Shown: positions 5,476 through 13,370 of the stretch, one piece after another
Numbering within the stretch: the stretch's first letter is position 1
Layout: each line of letters starts with the position of its first letter
NCBI GenBank assembly: GCA_026388615.1
Contig: JAPLJL010000176.1
Location: forward strand, 1 to 15,623
Origin: Pseudomonadota bacterium
Lineage (GTDB): Bacteria; Desulfobacterota; JAPLJL01
Direction: 5' to 3'
Length of the DNA: 15,623 nucleotides
Made by a program: the position numbers and the translations under genes
The notes under the pieces: model-generated
Told to the model about the DNA's origin: nothing
Databases searched by the model: none
What the model saw: only the letters and a program-made list of their open reading frames with translations

Positions 5476-7740
5476 TCATTTCCGGGGCTTGCCGTCCGGG
5501 GTAATCAGGACCTCCCGGGGCTTGGCTCCGTCCGACGGACCGATAATCCCTTCCCGCTCCATTCTTTCCACCAGCCGGGCGGCCCGGTTATACCCGATCC
5601 GATGTTTTCTCTGAACCATGGAAATCGAAACCTGCCCGATCTCCTTCACGAACTCCAGCACCTCCGCGTATTTCTCATCCAGGTCCGCGTCAAAATCATC
5701 GGGACGGCTCTCGGACTTGATCACTACCTGTTCGAATTCCGGCTTGGCCTGTTTCTTCCAGAAATCCACCACCCGCTTGATCTCCTCCTCGGAAACGTAG
5801 GCCCCGTGCACCCTTTCGATCTGCTTGGTGACCGGGGGAATGAAAAGCATGTCCCCTTTCCCAAGCAGGCTTTCCGCCCCGTCGTCGTCCAGGATCGTGC
5901 GCGAATCCACCCGGCTCGAAACCTGGAAGGAGATCCGGGACGGGAAGTTGGCCTTGATCACGCCGGTGATAATGTCTACCGAGGGTCTCTGCGTGGCCAC
6001 AATCAGGTGGATCCCGGCCTGCCGGGCCTTCTGGGCCAGGCGCTGGAGCGAGACCTCCACTTCGTTGGCCGCCACCGCCATCAGGTCGGCCAGCTCGTCA
6101 ATGACCACCACGATGTAGGGCAGGCGGCCCCGGGGCATTTCCTTGCCGGTGCCCTCCCCGCCGGGTTCCCCCGCCTCGGCCTTCTCCTTGAGCGGCAGGG
6201 AGGAACGCAGGTGCCGATCCTTTTCGATCATCTTGTTCAGGCTCTCGATGGATTTGACCCCCAGCTTGTTCATCAGCCGGTACCGTTCCTCCATTTTTTC
6301 CACCATCCACTTCAGGGACTGGGCCGCCGACTTGGAATCGGTGATCACCGGGATCAGGAGATGGGGGAGCCCGTCATAGGAGGTCAGATCTAGCATTTTA
6401 GGATCGATCAGGAGCAGGCGGACATCTTCCGGGGTGGCCTTAAAAAGGATGGAGAGGATCATCGCGTTCAGGGACACGCTCTTCCCCGAGCCGGTAGTGC
6501 CGGCCACCAAGAGGTGGGGAAGGTTGTTGCCCAGGCTGACCACCACGGGATCGCCGAAAATCCCCTTCCCCAGGGCCAGGGACATGGGGGAGGCGCTCCC
6601 CTTGAAACTATCGCTCTCCAGCATGGACCGGAGCACGATCTTTTCCCGGGCGGGGTTAGGCACTTCGATCCCGACCACGCTCTTGCCCGGGGGCCGGATC
6701 ACCCGGACGCTCTGGGCCCCGATGGCCATCGCGATATCGTCGGACAGGCTTTCCACCCGGCTGAGCCGAATCCCGGGGGCGAGCTCGAATTCGTACAGGG
6801 AAACCACCGGCCCGGTCCGGATCTCGGTCACCCGCCCGTCCACCCCGAAGTTGGAAAGCTTCTGGACCAGGTTCCGGGAATTAAACTCCAGGCTCTTCTG
6901 GTCCACTGGCCTTTCCTCCTTCGGAACCGGATCCAGCAGGTTGGTCGAAGGCAGTTTGAACTGCCCGGAACGGTCCATGAAAGAAAAGATCTCCTGGGCC
7001 GCCACCCGGACCGGGGTCGGGGGGGGAGAGGACCCCACCACCACCGGGGGAGCGGGGGTCTCCCCCGGGGCCGCGGGCGTTTCCTTTTGCTCCGGCCGCT
7101 TGATCGCCACCCGGTGCTGGCGGCGGAGCCGGGCCATTAAAATTTCCCGGTGCAGGTAAAGAAAAGGCCAGGAAACAATTTTCAGGACCTCCGCCAGCCA
7201 TCGGACCAGGGAAACCCGGAAGAAAACGGTAACGCAGACGAACCAGCCCACCAGGATGACGACCACCGCCCCCAGGCGCCCCAGGTAATGGATGAAAAAA
7301 TGGGCGAGGATGACCCCGGCTGACCCCCCCAGGGGAAACGGCAGACGGCCTCCGATCTCCTCCCCGGCCAGCCCGAAAAGAGAGGAAAGAAAAATCAGCG
7401 AACTGCCCATCCCCAGGATAAACCGGAGCGAGGGCTGATTGAACCAGTTGGGAAAAAGGAGGAGAACCCCTACCCCGAGCAGGATCGGGATGAGCAGCCA
7501 GGCCAGAAGCCCCAGGGTTTGAAAGGAAATATCCGCCAGGTGGGATCCGACGATTCCGCCCCAGTTCTGGATCGGGATCCCGATCTTCCCCTGGACCACA
7601 TTGAAGGAGGAATCCTCCGGGCGGTAGGAAAAGAGCACCAGAAACAGGAAAATGGCCAGGGCCATGAGCACGACCCCGGAAATTTCCCGGTAGATTCGGA
7701 CCTCTCCCTTGTTCTTTTTCGACTTGGAGCTGACCTTCAT
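5476..7740 (-). CDS. ftsK: FtsK/SpoIIIE DNA translocase
   Basis: A septum-anchored, ATP-driven DNA pump that clears chromosome ends through the division septum and aligns dif sites for recombination. From the ATG (754 residues; an in-frame GTG lies two codons earlier) it has four or five hydrophobic N-terminal segments (about 22-40, 75-97, 107-125, 143-178), a short Pro-rich linker (about 218-245), the FtsK alpha/beta motor with Walker A G-T-T-G-S-G-K-S at 414-421 and Walker B V-V-V-I-D-E-L-A-D-L-M near 544-554, then A-T-Q-R-P-S-V-D, and a C-terminal winged-helix gamma domain (about 690-745, I-S-M-V-Q-R-K-H-R-I-G-Y-N-R-A) that reads KOPS-type guide sequences. Its length matches SpoIIIE-type proteins and lacks the long linker of Escherichia coli FtsK. 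The ATG overlaps the hflX stop as TAATG, implying translational coupling. A variable insert rich in E/G/K (about 515-537) interrupts the motor. Confidence 0.96.
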   Translation of the reverse strand: MKVSSKSKKNKGEVRIYREISGVVLMALAIFLFLVLFSYRPEDSSFNVVQGKIGIPIQNWGGIVGSHLADISFQTLGLLAWLLIPILLGVGVLLLFPNWFNQPSLRFILGMGSSLIFLSSLFGLAGEEIGGRLPFPLGGSAGVILAHFFIHYLGRLGAVVVILVGWFVCVTVFFRVSLVRWLAEVLKIVSWPFLYLHREILMARLRRQHRVAIKRPEQKETPAAPGETPAPPVVVGSSPPPTPVRVAAQEIFSFMDRSGQFKLPSTNLLDPVPKEERPVDQKSLEFNSRNLVQKLSNFGVDGRVTEIRTGPVVSLYEFELAPGIRLSRVESLSDDIAMAIGAQSVRVIRPPGKSVVGIEVPNPAREKIVLRSMLESDSFKGSASPMSLALGKGIFGDPVVVSLGNNLPHLLVAGTTGSGKSVSLNAMILSILFKATPEDVRLLLIDPKMLDLTSYDGLPHLLIPVITDSKSAAQSLKWMVEKMEERYRLMNKLGVKSIESLNKMIEKDRHLRSSLPLKEKAEAGEPGGEGTGKEMPRGRLPYIVVVIDELADLMAVAANEVEVSLQRLAQKARQAGIHLIVATQRPSVDIITGVIKANFPSRISFQVSSRVDSRTILDDDGAESLLGKGDMLFIPPVTKQIERVHGAYVSEEEIKRVVDFWKKQAKPEFEQVVIKSESRPDDFDADLDEKYAEVLEFVKEIGQVSISMVQRKHRIGYNRAARLVERMEREGIIGPSDGAKPREVLITPDGKPRK

Positions 7741-8819
7741 TACCACGCCCGCCTGGAAACCGCGATCTTTTTCATCTCCGCCTTGAGTTCCTCCATTCCC
7801 TCCCCGGTCAAAGCCGAGAGGCAGACCACGGGGGGCTCAAAATTCTGGGAGAGGCGCGAAAGTTCAACGGGATTTTCCACCAGGTCGCACTTGTTCAAAA
7901 CCGTGATCATCGCCTTCCGGTCGATCTTCACCTCTTCCAGGACTTGGAAAACCGTTTCGGCCTGGACCTCGACCCGGGGATTGCTGGCGTCCAGCATCAC
8001 AATCAAGCCCAGGGCCTCCCGCACCTCCTCGAAGGTGGCCCGGAAGGCGGCCACCAGGGAATGGGGAATCCCCTGGATCAGTCCCACGGTGTCGATCACC
8101 GCGGCCCCCAGGCCTTCGGCCAGCCGGACCCGGCGGATGGTGGGATCCAGGGTGGAAAAAAGCTGATCGGCGGTGTGGACCTGGGCCCGGCCCAGGCGAT
8201 TCAGGAGGGTGGATTTGCCCGTGTTGGTGTAACCGATCAAGGCAAAGGTGGGCAGGTCCCGGGTTATCCGGCCCTGCCGCTGCACCTCCCGGGTCTTTTG
8301 GATCTTTTCCAGTTCCCGCTCGAGATGGGCGATCCGTTTTCTGACCCGCTGGCGGTCCACTTCCAGCTTGGTCTGGCCCGGCCCCCGGGTTCCGATCCCT
8401 CCCCCCAGCCGGGAAAGGGCTTTTCCCTGGCCCGTAAGCCGGGGCAAGAGGTAGGCCAGCTGGGCCGATTCGACCTGGATCTTGCCCTCGCGGGTCCGGG
8501 CCCGCTGGGAAAAAATATCCAGGATCAGGCCGGTCCGGTCCACCACCTTCACCCCCAGGTAGTCTTCCAGGTTGCGATACTGCACCGGGCTTAAATCCTG
8601 GTTGAAAATCACCAGGTCCAGTTCCCCGGCCTTCTCCTTGATTTCCTCGAGCTTTCCCTTCCCGATCAGGAAGGCGGGATGAAAACGTTCAAGCTGCTGT
8701 TCCCATTTTTCCACCACCCGGGCCCCGGCGCTCTCCGCCAGCCGCTCCAGCTCCCGCAGGGAATCCGGGGAAACCGGCTGGCCCTTCCGGCGGACCTCAA
8801 CTAATCCTGCCTTTTCCAT
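7740..8819 (-). CDS. hflX: GTPase HflX
   Basis: A ribosome-associated GTPase that binds the 50S subunit and splits stalled ribosomes, for example after heat or antibiotic stress. The 359-residue protein has the N-terminal HflX domain (about 1-140), the family's glycine-rich signature G-G-G-I-G-T-R-G-P-G-Q-T-K-L-E at 139-153, a coiled linker helix (155-185), and the G domain: G1 G-Y-T-N-T-G-K-S (196-203), G2 threonine in F-S-T-L-D-P-T (T223), G3 D-T-V-G-L-I (243-248), G4 N-K-C-D (309-312), G5 S-A-L (335-337). G3 has Leu where most homologues have Phe (D-T-V-G-F-I), a mild variant. It lacks a long C-terminal extension. The ATG at 8817-8819 has no convincing Shine-Dalgarno. Its TAA overlaps the ftsK ATG. 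hfq lies upstream across a 531-bp spacer, recalling the hfq-hflX pairing of proteobacteria. Confidence 0.95.
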   Translation of the reverse strand: MEKAGLVEVRRKGQPVSPDSLRELERLAESAGARVVEKWEQQLERFHPAFLIGKGKLEEIKEKAGELDLVIFNQDLSPVQYRNLEDYLGVKVVDRTGLILDIFSQRARTREGKIQVESAQLAYLLPRLTGQGKALSRLGGGIGTRGPGQTKLEVDRQRVRKRIAHLERELEKIQKTREVQRQGRITRDLPTFALIGYTNTGKSTLLNRLGRAQVHTADQLFSTLDPTIRRVRLAEGLGAAVIDTVGLIQGIPHSLVAAFRATFEEVREALGLIVMLDASNPRVEVQAETVFQVLEEVKIDRKAMITVLNKCDLVENPVELSRLSQNFEPPVVCLSALTGEGMEELKAEMKKIAVSRRAW

Positions 8820-8988
8820 ATTAAAGGCTTTCCCGATCGTAAATTGTCATTTGTCAGTCGTAAATTTCTTTTTGCCTTTTTTTCACTGCTAACTGCCTAT
8901 TGCTTTCTGTCTATTTTATCGCCGGTCGGCGTATTCCTTAATCGTTGACCTTTTTTTCTTTTTTGGGGGCAGGTTTCGCTCCCCAATT

Positions 8989-9114
8989 AGGTCATGGGTT
9001 ATAGGTCATAGGTGATAGGTTTAAGTCAAAATAATTTCCCCCTTTGTAAAAAGGGGGACGGAGGGGGATTTTCAATGCCCATGACCCATCACCCATAACC
9101 TAAGACCTAAAACC
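8989..9114. repeat. Imperfect foldback of GGTCATGGG/TAGGT words with nested C5/G5 hairpin
   Basis: The left arm (8989-9023) consists of GGTCATGGG, TATAGGTCATAGG and GTGATAGGTTT; the right arm (9078-9114) is its approximate reverse complement (CCCATGACC, CATCACCCATAACC, AAGACCTAAAACC). A perfect 9-bp pair is 8990-8998 with 9078-9086, and a 21-base imperfect pair is 9002-9022 with 9085-9105; both registers are possible because the words repeat. The nested hairpin at 9038-9057 has an 8-bp stem, CCCCCTTT/AAAGGGGG. Confidence 0.7.
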
Positions 9115-9185
9115 TTGCAAACCCAAGAACCTACCCCCAGTGTCTTCGGTAAAACCAAGAATATTTCTGTCACCCTCCCCTTCAT

Positions 9186-9206
9186 CCCCTCCCCTCAAGG
9201 GAGGGG
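9186..9206. repeat. CCCCTCCC/GGGAGGGG hairpin
   Basis: An 8-bp perfect stem (9186-9193 with 9199-9206) around CTCAA. This CCCTCCCCTCAAGGGAGGGG motif is, as I recall, a frequent intergenic repeat in environmental bacterial genomes. Confidence 0.6.
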
Positions 9207-9314
9207 AGAATTATATTGCCCGTTTCTTGTTGTCTGCGTTTTGCGCTCTGCTCTATGCGCTATGCTCTTTGCCCTTTACTGCCTACTTTTTTCGCCTCAC
9301 CCCCCTGGCCGACA

Positions 9315-9329
9315 CGAGCCGTCGGCTCG
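9315..9329 (-). terminator. CGAGCCG-CGGCTCG stem downstream of hfq
   Basis: A perfect 7-bp GC-rich stem with a single-base centre (so in practice a smaller stem with a 3-5 base loop), 22 bases past the hfq stop on the minus strand. The next bases on the minus strand are TGTCGGCCAGGGGG, without a U-run, so it would be a weak or factor-dependent terminator. Confidence 0.35.
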
Positions 9330-9350
9330 GGCAGGCTTACCCCTCACGCC

Positions 9351-9656
9351 TTACGGTTTTTCGGGGGTCTTACCCTCGTCGAAATGAGGCTGATTATGAA
9401 AGCCCTCTCTCTCGACCGGGGCCGGCGCGAGCCGGAACTTGCTCCCCGGGACCGGCCGGATCGAGGCCACCGCGTGCTTGTAGACCAGGACCGGGACATT
9501 TTCCGAATCCGCTTTTTCCAGAAGCAAGCAGAAATTATCGAAGGATATTACCCTGACCCCCTCGAGGCGGCTGCCGGATATAAATTCCACCACCACCTTA
9601 AGCTTGTCCCGGCGCACCTGGTTCAGAAACTGATCTTGAATGTTGATCCGATTCAT
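9351..9656 (-). CDS. hfq: RNA chaperone Hfq
   Basis: An Sm-like hexameric RNA chaperone that pairs small RNAs with target mRNAs. The 101-residue protein starts at the ATG at 9654-9656. It begins N-I-Q-D-Q-F-L-N (5-12; Q7 and D8 match the proximal-face QD pair), then the rim-like V-R-R-D-K (14-18), the Sm1 motif with L-E-G-V-R-V-I-S-F-D-N-F (31-42; D40 conserved) and the diagnostic Sm2 motif Y-K-H-A-V-A-S-I (59-66). A few extra residues sit between the Sm motifs (K-A-D-S-E-N-V-P, 48-55), and a tail of about 30 mostly disordered residues follows. A longer in-frame ORF reaches 9809 but reads antiframe through dnaE; the Shine-Dalgarno AGGGGG (9661-9666) fixes the ATG. The start lies 8 bp after the dnaE stop, and the ribosome site overlaps that stop codon, so the two are likely coupled. 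Confidence 0.95.
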   Translation of the reverse strand: MNRINIQDQFLNQVRRDKLKVVVEFISGSRLEGVRVISFDNFCLLLEKADSENVPVLVYKHAVASIRPVPGSKFRLAPAPVEREGFHNQPHFDEGKTPEKP

Positions 9657-9660
9657 GTTT

Positions 9661-9666
9661 CCCCCT
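9661..9666 (-). promoter_or_regulatory. Ribosome binding site of hfq overlapping the dnaE stop
   Basis: On the minus strand the order is dnaE TAG (9667-9665), whose last two bases begin AGGGGG (9666-9661), then AAAC or similar and the hfq ATG (9656-9654). It decides the hfq start and suggests ribosomes ending dnaE reinitiate on hfq. Confidence 0.65.
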
Positions 9667-12600
9667 ATTGTACGGTGACCGATCCCCCTCCGAAAATCTC
9701 CCGGACCCGGGTGAAAAAATTCTCGCCCGCTTCCGCGCGCAGACTTTCCGGCAGAGCGATTACCGCCTCGGTTTGGTTGGGAAAGGAAAGATGCAAAACG
9801 GTCTGGCATCGGCCGGGATGATCCTGGATCAGGCGCTTGAGCTCCCGGAAGGTCTCCCCGTTGATCCCGGGCGCCGAAATCTGAAAGTGAATCCGTTGGC
9901 AGATTTTCTGGCCGGCCAGCCGCAGGGGACAGATCTCCCCGTCCAGGATCTTCAGCCGGTCTTCGTTTCGTTCGAGTTTCCCCGTGACCAGGATCGGCTC
10001 GTCCTCCTGGACCTCGCGCAGAAACTTGGCGTAGCTCTCGGCGAAAACCACCACCTCAATAAAACCGTCCAGCCCCTCCAGGGTGACGAAACCCATCCGT
10101 TTCCCCTGCCGGGTGGTCACCTCCCGCTTGCCGGAGATCATCCCGCCCACCCGCACGGGCTTGTGGTCGGCCACCTCGGCGAGTTCGGAGATCTGGTGGG
10201 TAACGTAGCGATTCATCTCCTCGGAAAAATCGAGCAGGGGATGCCCGGTAATGTAAAAGCCCAGGGCCTCCTTCTCGTTGCGCAGGAGCTCGTTCCTCGG
10301 CCATTCGGGCAACTCGGTTCCACCGTCCGCCTGCCGGGGGCGCGGGGAACGAAGGCGCGCGAAGAGGCTTTCCTGCCCCTGTTCCCTTTCCCGCTGGAAC
10401 GAGGAACCCGCGTCCAGGGCGGAATCGAGCACGTCCAGGGTGGTGGCCCGGTTCATCCCCAGGCCGTCGAAAGTCCCGCATTTAATCAGGTTCTCCACCA
10501 CCCGGTGGTTGACCTTGCGCAGGTCCACCCGCTCGCAGAAGTCAAATATCGAGGTGAACTTGCCCTGGGCCGAGCGGGATTCGATGATCGCCTCCACCGC
10601 CATTTCCCCCACGTTTTTGACCGCGGAAAGCCCGAACCGGATCGTGTTTTCCCCTACCACCATGAAATCCTTCTCGCTCTCGTTCGCCTCCGGGGGCAGG
10701 ACCTTGATCCCCATCGCCTTGCACTCGTTCAGGTTTTTCAGAACCTTGTCGGAATCATCCATGTCGGCCGAGAGCAGGGCCGCCAGGAAAAAAACCGGAT
10801 AGTTGGCCTTCAGGTAGGCGGATTGGTAGGCAATCAGGGCGTAGGCCGCGCTGTGGCACTTGTTGAAGGCGTATTTCGAGAACTGGGACATGTCCTCGAA
10901 CAGCTTCTCCGCTTCCTCCCGGGAGAACTTGTTCTTGACCGCCCCCTCGACAAAACGGGGCCGCGCTTCCTCCATCTCCTCCTGCTTCTTCTTGGCCATC
11001 GCCTTCCGAAGCCGGTCGGACTCGGTCAGACTGAATCCCCCGATCCGGTTGGCGATCTTCATCACCTGCTCCTGGTAGACGATGACCCCGTAGGTTTCCT
11101 CCAGGATCTCCTTCATCTGGGGAATCGCGTACTGGGTCTTGGTCCGCTTGGCTTTTTTCCGCTTGATGAAATCGTCGATCATCCCGCCCCCAAGGGGGCC
11201 GGGACGGTAAAGCGCATTTAAAGCAACCAGGTCTTTGAGCTCGGTGGGCCGGCTCCGGGTCAGGAGCTCGACCATCCCCGAGCTTTCAAACTGGAAGATC
11301 CCCACGGTTTTCCCCGCCGCGAGGAGTTCATAGGACTTGGCGTCATCCAAAGGGATAGCGGAGAGGTTGATTTTTTCTCCGCGAACCCGCTCAATCAGCC
11401 GGAGGGTATGGGTGAAAATGGAAAGGGTTTTCAGGCCGAGGAGGTCGAACTTGATCAGCCCGGAGGCTTCCACGTCCTCCATGGCGTACTGGGTCATCAC
11501 CACGTCGTCCTGGCCCACACAGAGCGGGAGGCAGTCCACCAGGGGGCGGTCGCCGATCACCACCCCGGCCGCGTGCGTGGAGGCATGCCGGACCATGCCC
11601 TCGACGGACTGGGCGGTTTCGATCAGGTCCCGGATCCGCGGCTCCTTCTGGTACATTTCCTTCAGGCGGGGCTCCGACTCCAGGGCCGACTTGATCGTCA
11701 CCCCCGGGCCGAAGGGGATGAGCTTGGCGACCTGGTCCACGTCGCTGTAGGGCATCTCCAGGACCCGGCCGACATCCCGGATCGCGGCCTTGGCCTGCAT
11801 CACGCTGAAGGTGATGATGTGGCCGACATTGTCCTTCCCGTATTTCTCGGTGAGGTACTGGTAAACCTCCTCGCGGCGTTCCGGGCCGAAATCCACGTCG
11901 ATATCCGGGAGGCTGGCCCGGCCCTCGTTCAGGAAGCGCTCGAAGAGCAGCCCTTCCGCGATCGGGTCGATCTCGGTGATCGAGAGGGCGAAGGCCACCA
12001 GGCTCCCGGGCGCCGAGCCCCGGCCGGGGCCCACCGGGATCCCCCGCGAACGGGCCTGTTGGACAAAATCCGATACGATCAAAAAGTAACCGGCGAAGCC
12101 GGTTTTCCGGATCACCCGGAGCTCCTCGGTCAGGCGCGCCTCATAGACTTCCCGGGCTTCCGGTTTGACCCGCCCCGCCGCGACCAGGCCCGAGAATTTC
12201 TCCGCCAGCCCCGCCCGAGCCTCCTGCTCGAGTTGTTCGTCCGCGGTGGTTCCCTCCGGGAGGGGGAAGGCGGGGAATTTCCGCTCCCCCAGTTTCAGCT
12301 CCAGGTTGCAGTCCGCCGCGATCCGGACGGTGTTCTCGATCGCCTCCGGGACATCCCGGAAAAGCTCCGCCATCTCCGCCGGTGAGCGGAAATAAAAGGT
12401 GTCGGAATGGAAAACCATCCGGTCCTTGTCGCCCATGGTCTTGCCGGTCTGGAGGGCGAGAAGAATATCGTGGGCTCGGGCGTCCTTTTTTTCCAGGTAG
12501 TGGCAATCGTTAGTCGCCACCAGCGGCAGGGAAAGTTCCCGGGCGAGCTCAATCAGCAGGGGGTTGACCCGCTCCTGTTCAGGGAGCCCGTTCCGCTGGA

Positions 12601-13144
12601 GTTCCACGAAAAACCGGTCCGGGCCGAGAATCTCGGCGAGCTCCCGGGCCGCCCGCCGGGCCTCATCCTTCCGGCCCTGGAGCAGATTCCAGGGGACCTC
12701 CCCTTTCAGGCAGGCGGAAAGCCCGATCAGTCCTTCGTGGTACTGAGCCAGGATCTCCCGGTCAATCCGGGGACGGTAGTAAAAACCCTCAAAGTAAGCC
12801 CGGGTGACCAGGTGGCACAAGTTGCGATAGCCCTCGAGGTTCCGGGCCAGGAGCACAAGGTGAAAAGCCGTTTCGTCCGCCGCGCCCCGTTTCTTGTCCA
12901 GGCGGCTCCCCGGCGCCATGTAGCACTCGCAGCCGATGATGGGCTTGATCCCGTGCTTGTGGGCAAGCTTGTAGAATTCGATCGCCCCGAACAGGTTGCC
13001 GTGATCGGTCAGGGCCAGGGCCGGGAGCCGATACTCCTCCGCCCGCGCGAAAAGCTGTTCGGGACGGATAGCCCCGTCGAGCAGGCTGTAATGGGTATGG
13101 ACGTGCAGGTGGACGAAGTTACTGTGGCTGGAGGCTTGACTCAA
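9665..13144 (-). CDS. dnaE: DNA polymerase III subunit alpha (DnaE1 type)
   Basis: The replicative polymerase, 1159 residues, full length. Domains: N-terminal PHP (about 9-220) with V-H-L-H-V-H (H12, H14), D23, T-D-H-G-N (H48), E73, H95, C145 and N-D-C-H (D213, H215), a set that looks complete for metal binding; the C-family palm with G-P-G-R-G-S-A-P-G-S (372-381), catalytic P-D-I-D-V-D-F (D414, D416) and the third aspartate in I-K-F-D-L-L-G (D567); Y-R-P-G-P (646-650) and the fingers (to about 860); a helix-hairpin-helix region (870-905); a beta-clamp-binding motif Q-E-S-L-F (924-928); an OB-fold (about 997-1075); and the C-terminal domain. Start is TTG (13142-13144), only a weak GGGA precedes it, and no in-frame ATG lies upstream before a stop. 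hfq follows at 8 bp. No dnaQ-like proofreader is nearby. Confidence 0.97.
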   Translation of the reverse strand: MSQASSHSNFVHLHVHTHYSLLDGAIRPEQLFARAEEYRLPALALTDHGNLFGAIEFYKLAHKHGIKPIIGCECYMAPGSRLDKKRGAADETAFHLVLLARNLEGYRNLCHLVTRAYFEGFYYRPRIDREILAQYHEGLIGLSACLKGEVPWNLLQGRKDEARRAARELAEILGPDRFFVELQRNGLPEQERVNPLLIELARELSLPLVATNDCHYLEKKDARAHDILLALQTGKTMGDKDRMVFHSDTFYFRSPAEMAELFRDVPEAIENTVRIAADCNLELKLGERKFPAFPLPEGTTADEQLEQEARAGLAEKFSGLVAAGRVKPEAREVYEARLTEELRVIRKTGFAGYFLIVSDFVQQARSRGIPVGPGRGSAPGSLVAFALSITEIDPIAEGLLFERFLNEGRASLPDIDVDFGPERREEVYQYLTEKYGKDNVGHIITFSVMQAKAAIRDVGRVLEMPYSDVDQVAKLIPFGPGVTIKSALESEPRLKEMYQKEPRIRDLIETAQSVEGMVRHASTHAAGVVIGDRPLVDCLPLCVGQDDVVMTQYAMEDVEASGLIKFDLLGLKTLSIFTHTLRLIERVRGEKINLSAIPLDDAKSYELLAAGKTVGIFQFESSGMVELLTRSRPTELKDLVALNALYRPGPLGGGMIDDFIKRKKAKRTKTQYAIPQMKEILEETYGVIVYQEQVMKIANRIGGFSLTESDRLRKAMAKKKQEEMEEARPRFVEGAVKNKFSREEAEKLFEDMSQFSKYAFNKCHSAAYALIAYQSAYLKANYPVFFLAALLSADMDDSDKVLKNLNECKAMGIKVLPPEANESEKDFMVVGENTIRFGLSAVKNVGEMAVEAIIESRSAQGKFTSIFDFCERVDLRKVNHRVVENLIKCGTFDGLGMNRATTLDVLDSALDAGSSFQREREQGQESLFARLRSPRPRQADGGTELPEWPRNELLRNEKEALGFYITGHPLLDFSEEMNRYVTHQISELAEVADHKPVRVGGMISGKREVTTRQGKRMGFVTLEGLDGFIEVVVFAESYAKFLREVQEDEPILVTGKLERNEDRLKILDGEICPLRLAGQKICQRIHFQISAPGINGETFRELKRLIQDHPGRCQTVLHLSFPNQTEAVIALPESLRAEAGENFFTRVREIFGGGSVTVQ

Positions 13145-13176
13145 GATGGAATCCCGGACTTCAGGCTGTCTCTCAT

Positions 13177-13330
13177 GAATTTCTAATTTCTAATTACCAA
13201 TTTCTAATCAATGTCTAAACCCAAAATTTCTAATCCTTAACAATCAAACATTAATTTCCAATCTTTGCGTTTCGGCATTAGTCATTTTTTAATTGGGTTT
13301 TGATTAGAAATTAGGAATTAGGCATTGATC
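13177..13330. repeat. AT-rich foldback of AATTTCTAAT words between guaB and dnaE
   Basis: The left arm (13177-13222) reiterates TTCTAATTTCTAATTACC and ends TCTAATCAATGTCTAAACCC; the right arm (13291-13330) is the approximate reverse complement. A perfect 13-bp pair is AATTTCTAATCAA (13199-13211) with TTGATTAGAAATT (13300-13312). The spacer is strikingly AT-rich against GC-rich neighbours. On the minus strand it is 3' of guaB and immediately 5' of dnaE. Confidence 0.75.
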
Positions 13331-13370
13331 ATTTTCATCAGGACTTATTTCAGGAACAAAAGACCCCGCC

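Larger units (their letters stand above)
8820..9350. other. 531-bp gene-free spacer between hfq and hflX, a mosaic of small hairpin repeats
   Basis: I see no gene. From left to right it holds T-rich tracts and echoing words (TGTCATTTGTCAGTCG, ACTGCTAACTGCCTATTGC; 8844-8910), a TTTTTTTCTTTTTTGGGGG tract (8951-8969), an imperfect foldback of TAGGTCATAGGTGATAGG words (8989-9114) enclosing the hairpin CCCCCTTTGTAAAAAGGGGG (9038-9057), a CCCCTCCC/GGGAGGGG hairpin (9186-9206), GCGCTCTGCTCTATGCGC-type words (9241-9290), and a CGAGCCG-T-CGGCTCG hairpin (9315-9329) 22 bases past the hfq stop. The promoter of hflX-ftsK, if separate, must lie here, but I cannot point to -35/-10 boxes. Confidence 0.6.

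Noticed and set aside
6434..7159. A 241-residue plus-strand ORF and other long plus-strand frames over ftsK, dnaE and guaB
   Set aside because: Antisense shadows created by GC-rich codon bias; no motifs and no ribosome sites.
9115..9387. Plus-strand ORFs in the hfq-hflX spacer
   Set aside because: They translate repeat words and the antisense of the hfq end; composition is not protein-like.
9657..9809. N-terminal extension of Hfq by 51 residues
   Set aside because: The extension is read in a wrong frame of dnaE, and the Shine-Dalgarno plus family alignment place the start at 9656.
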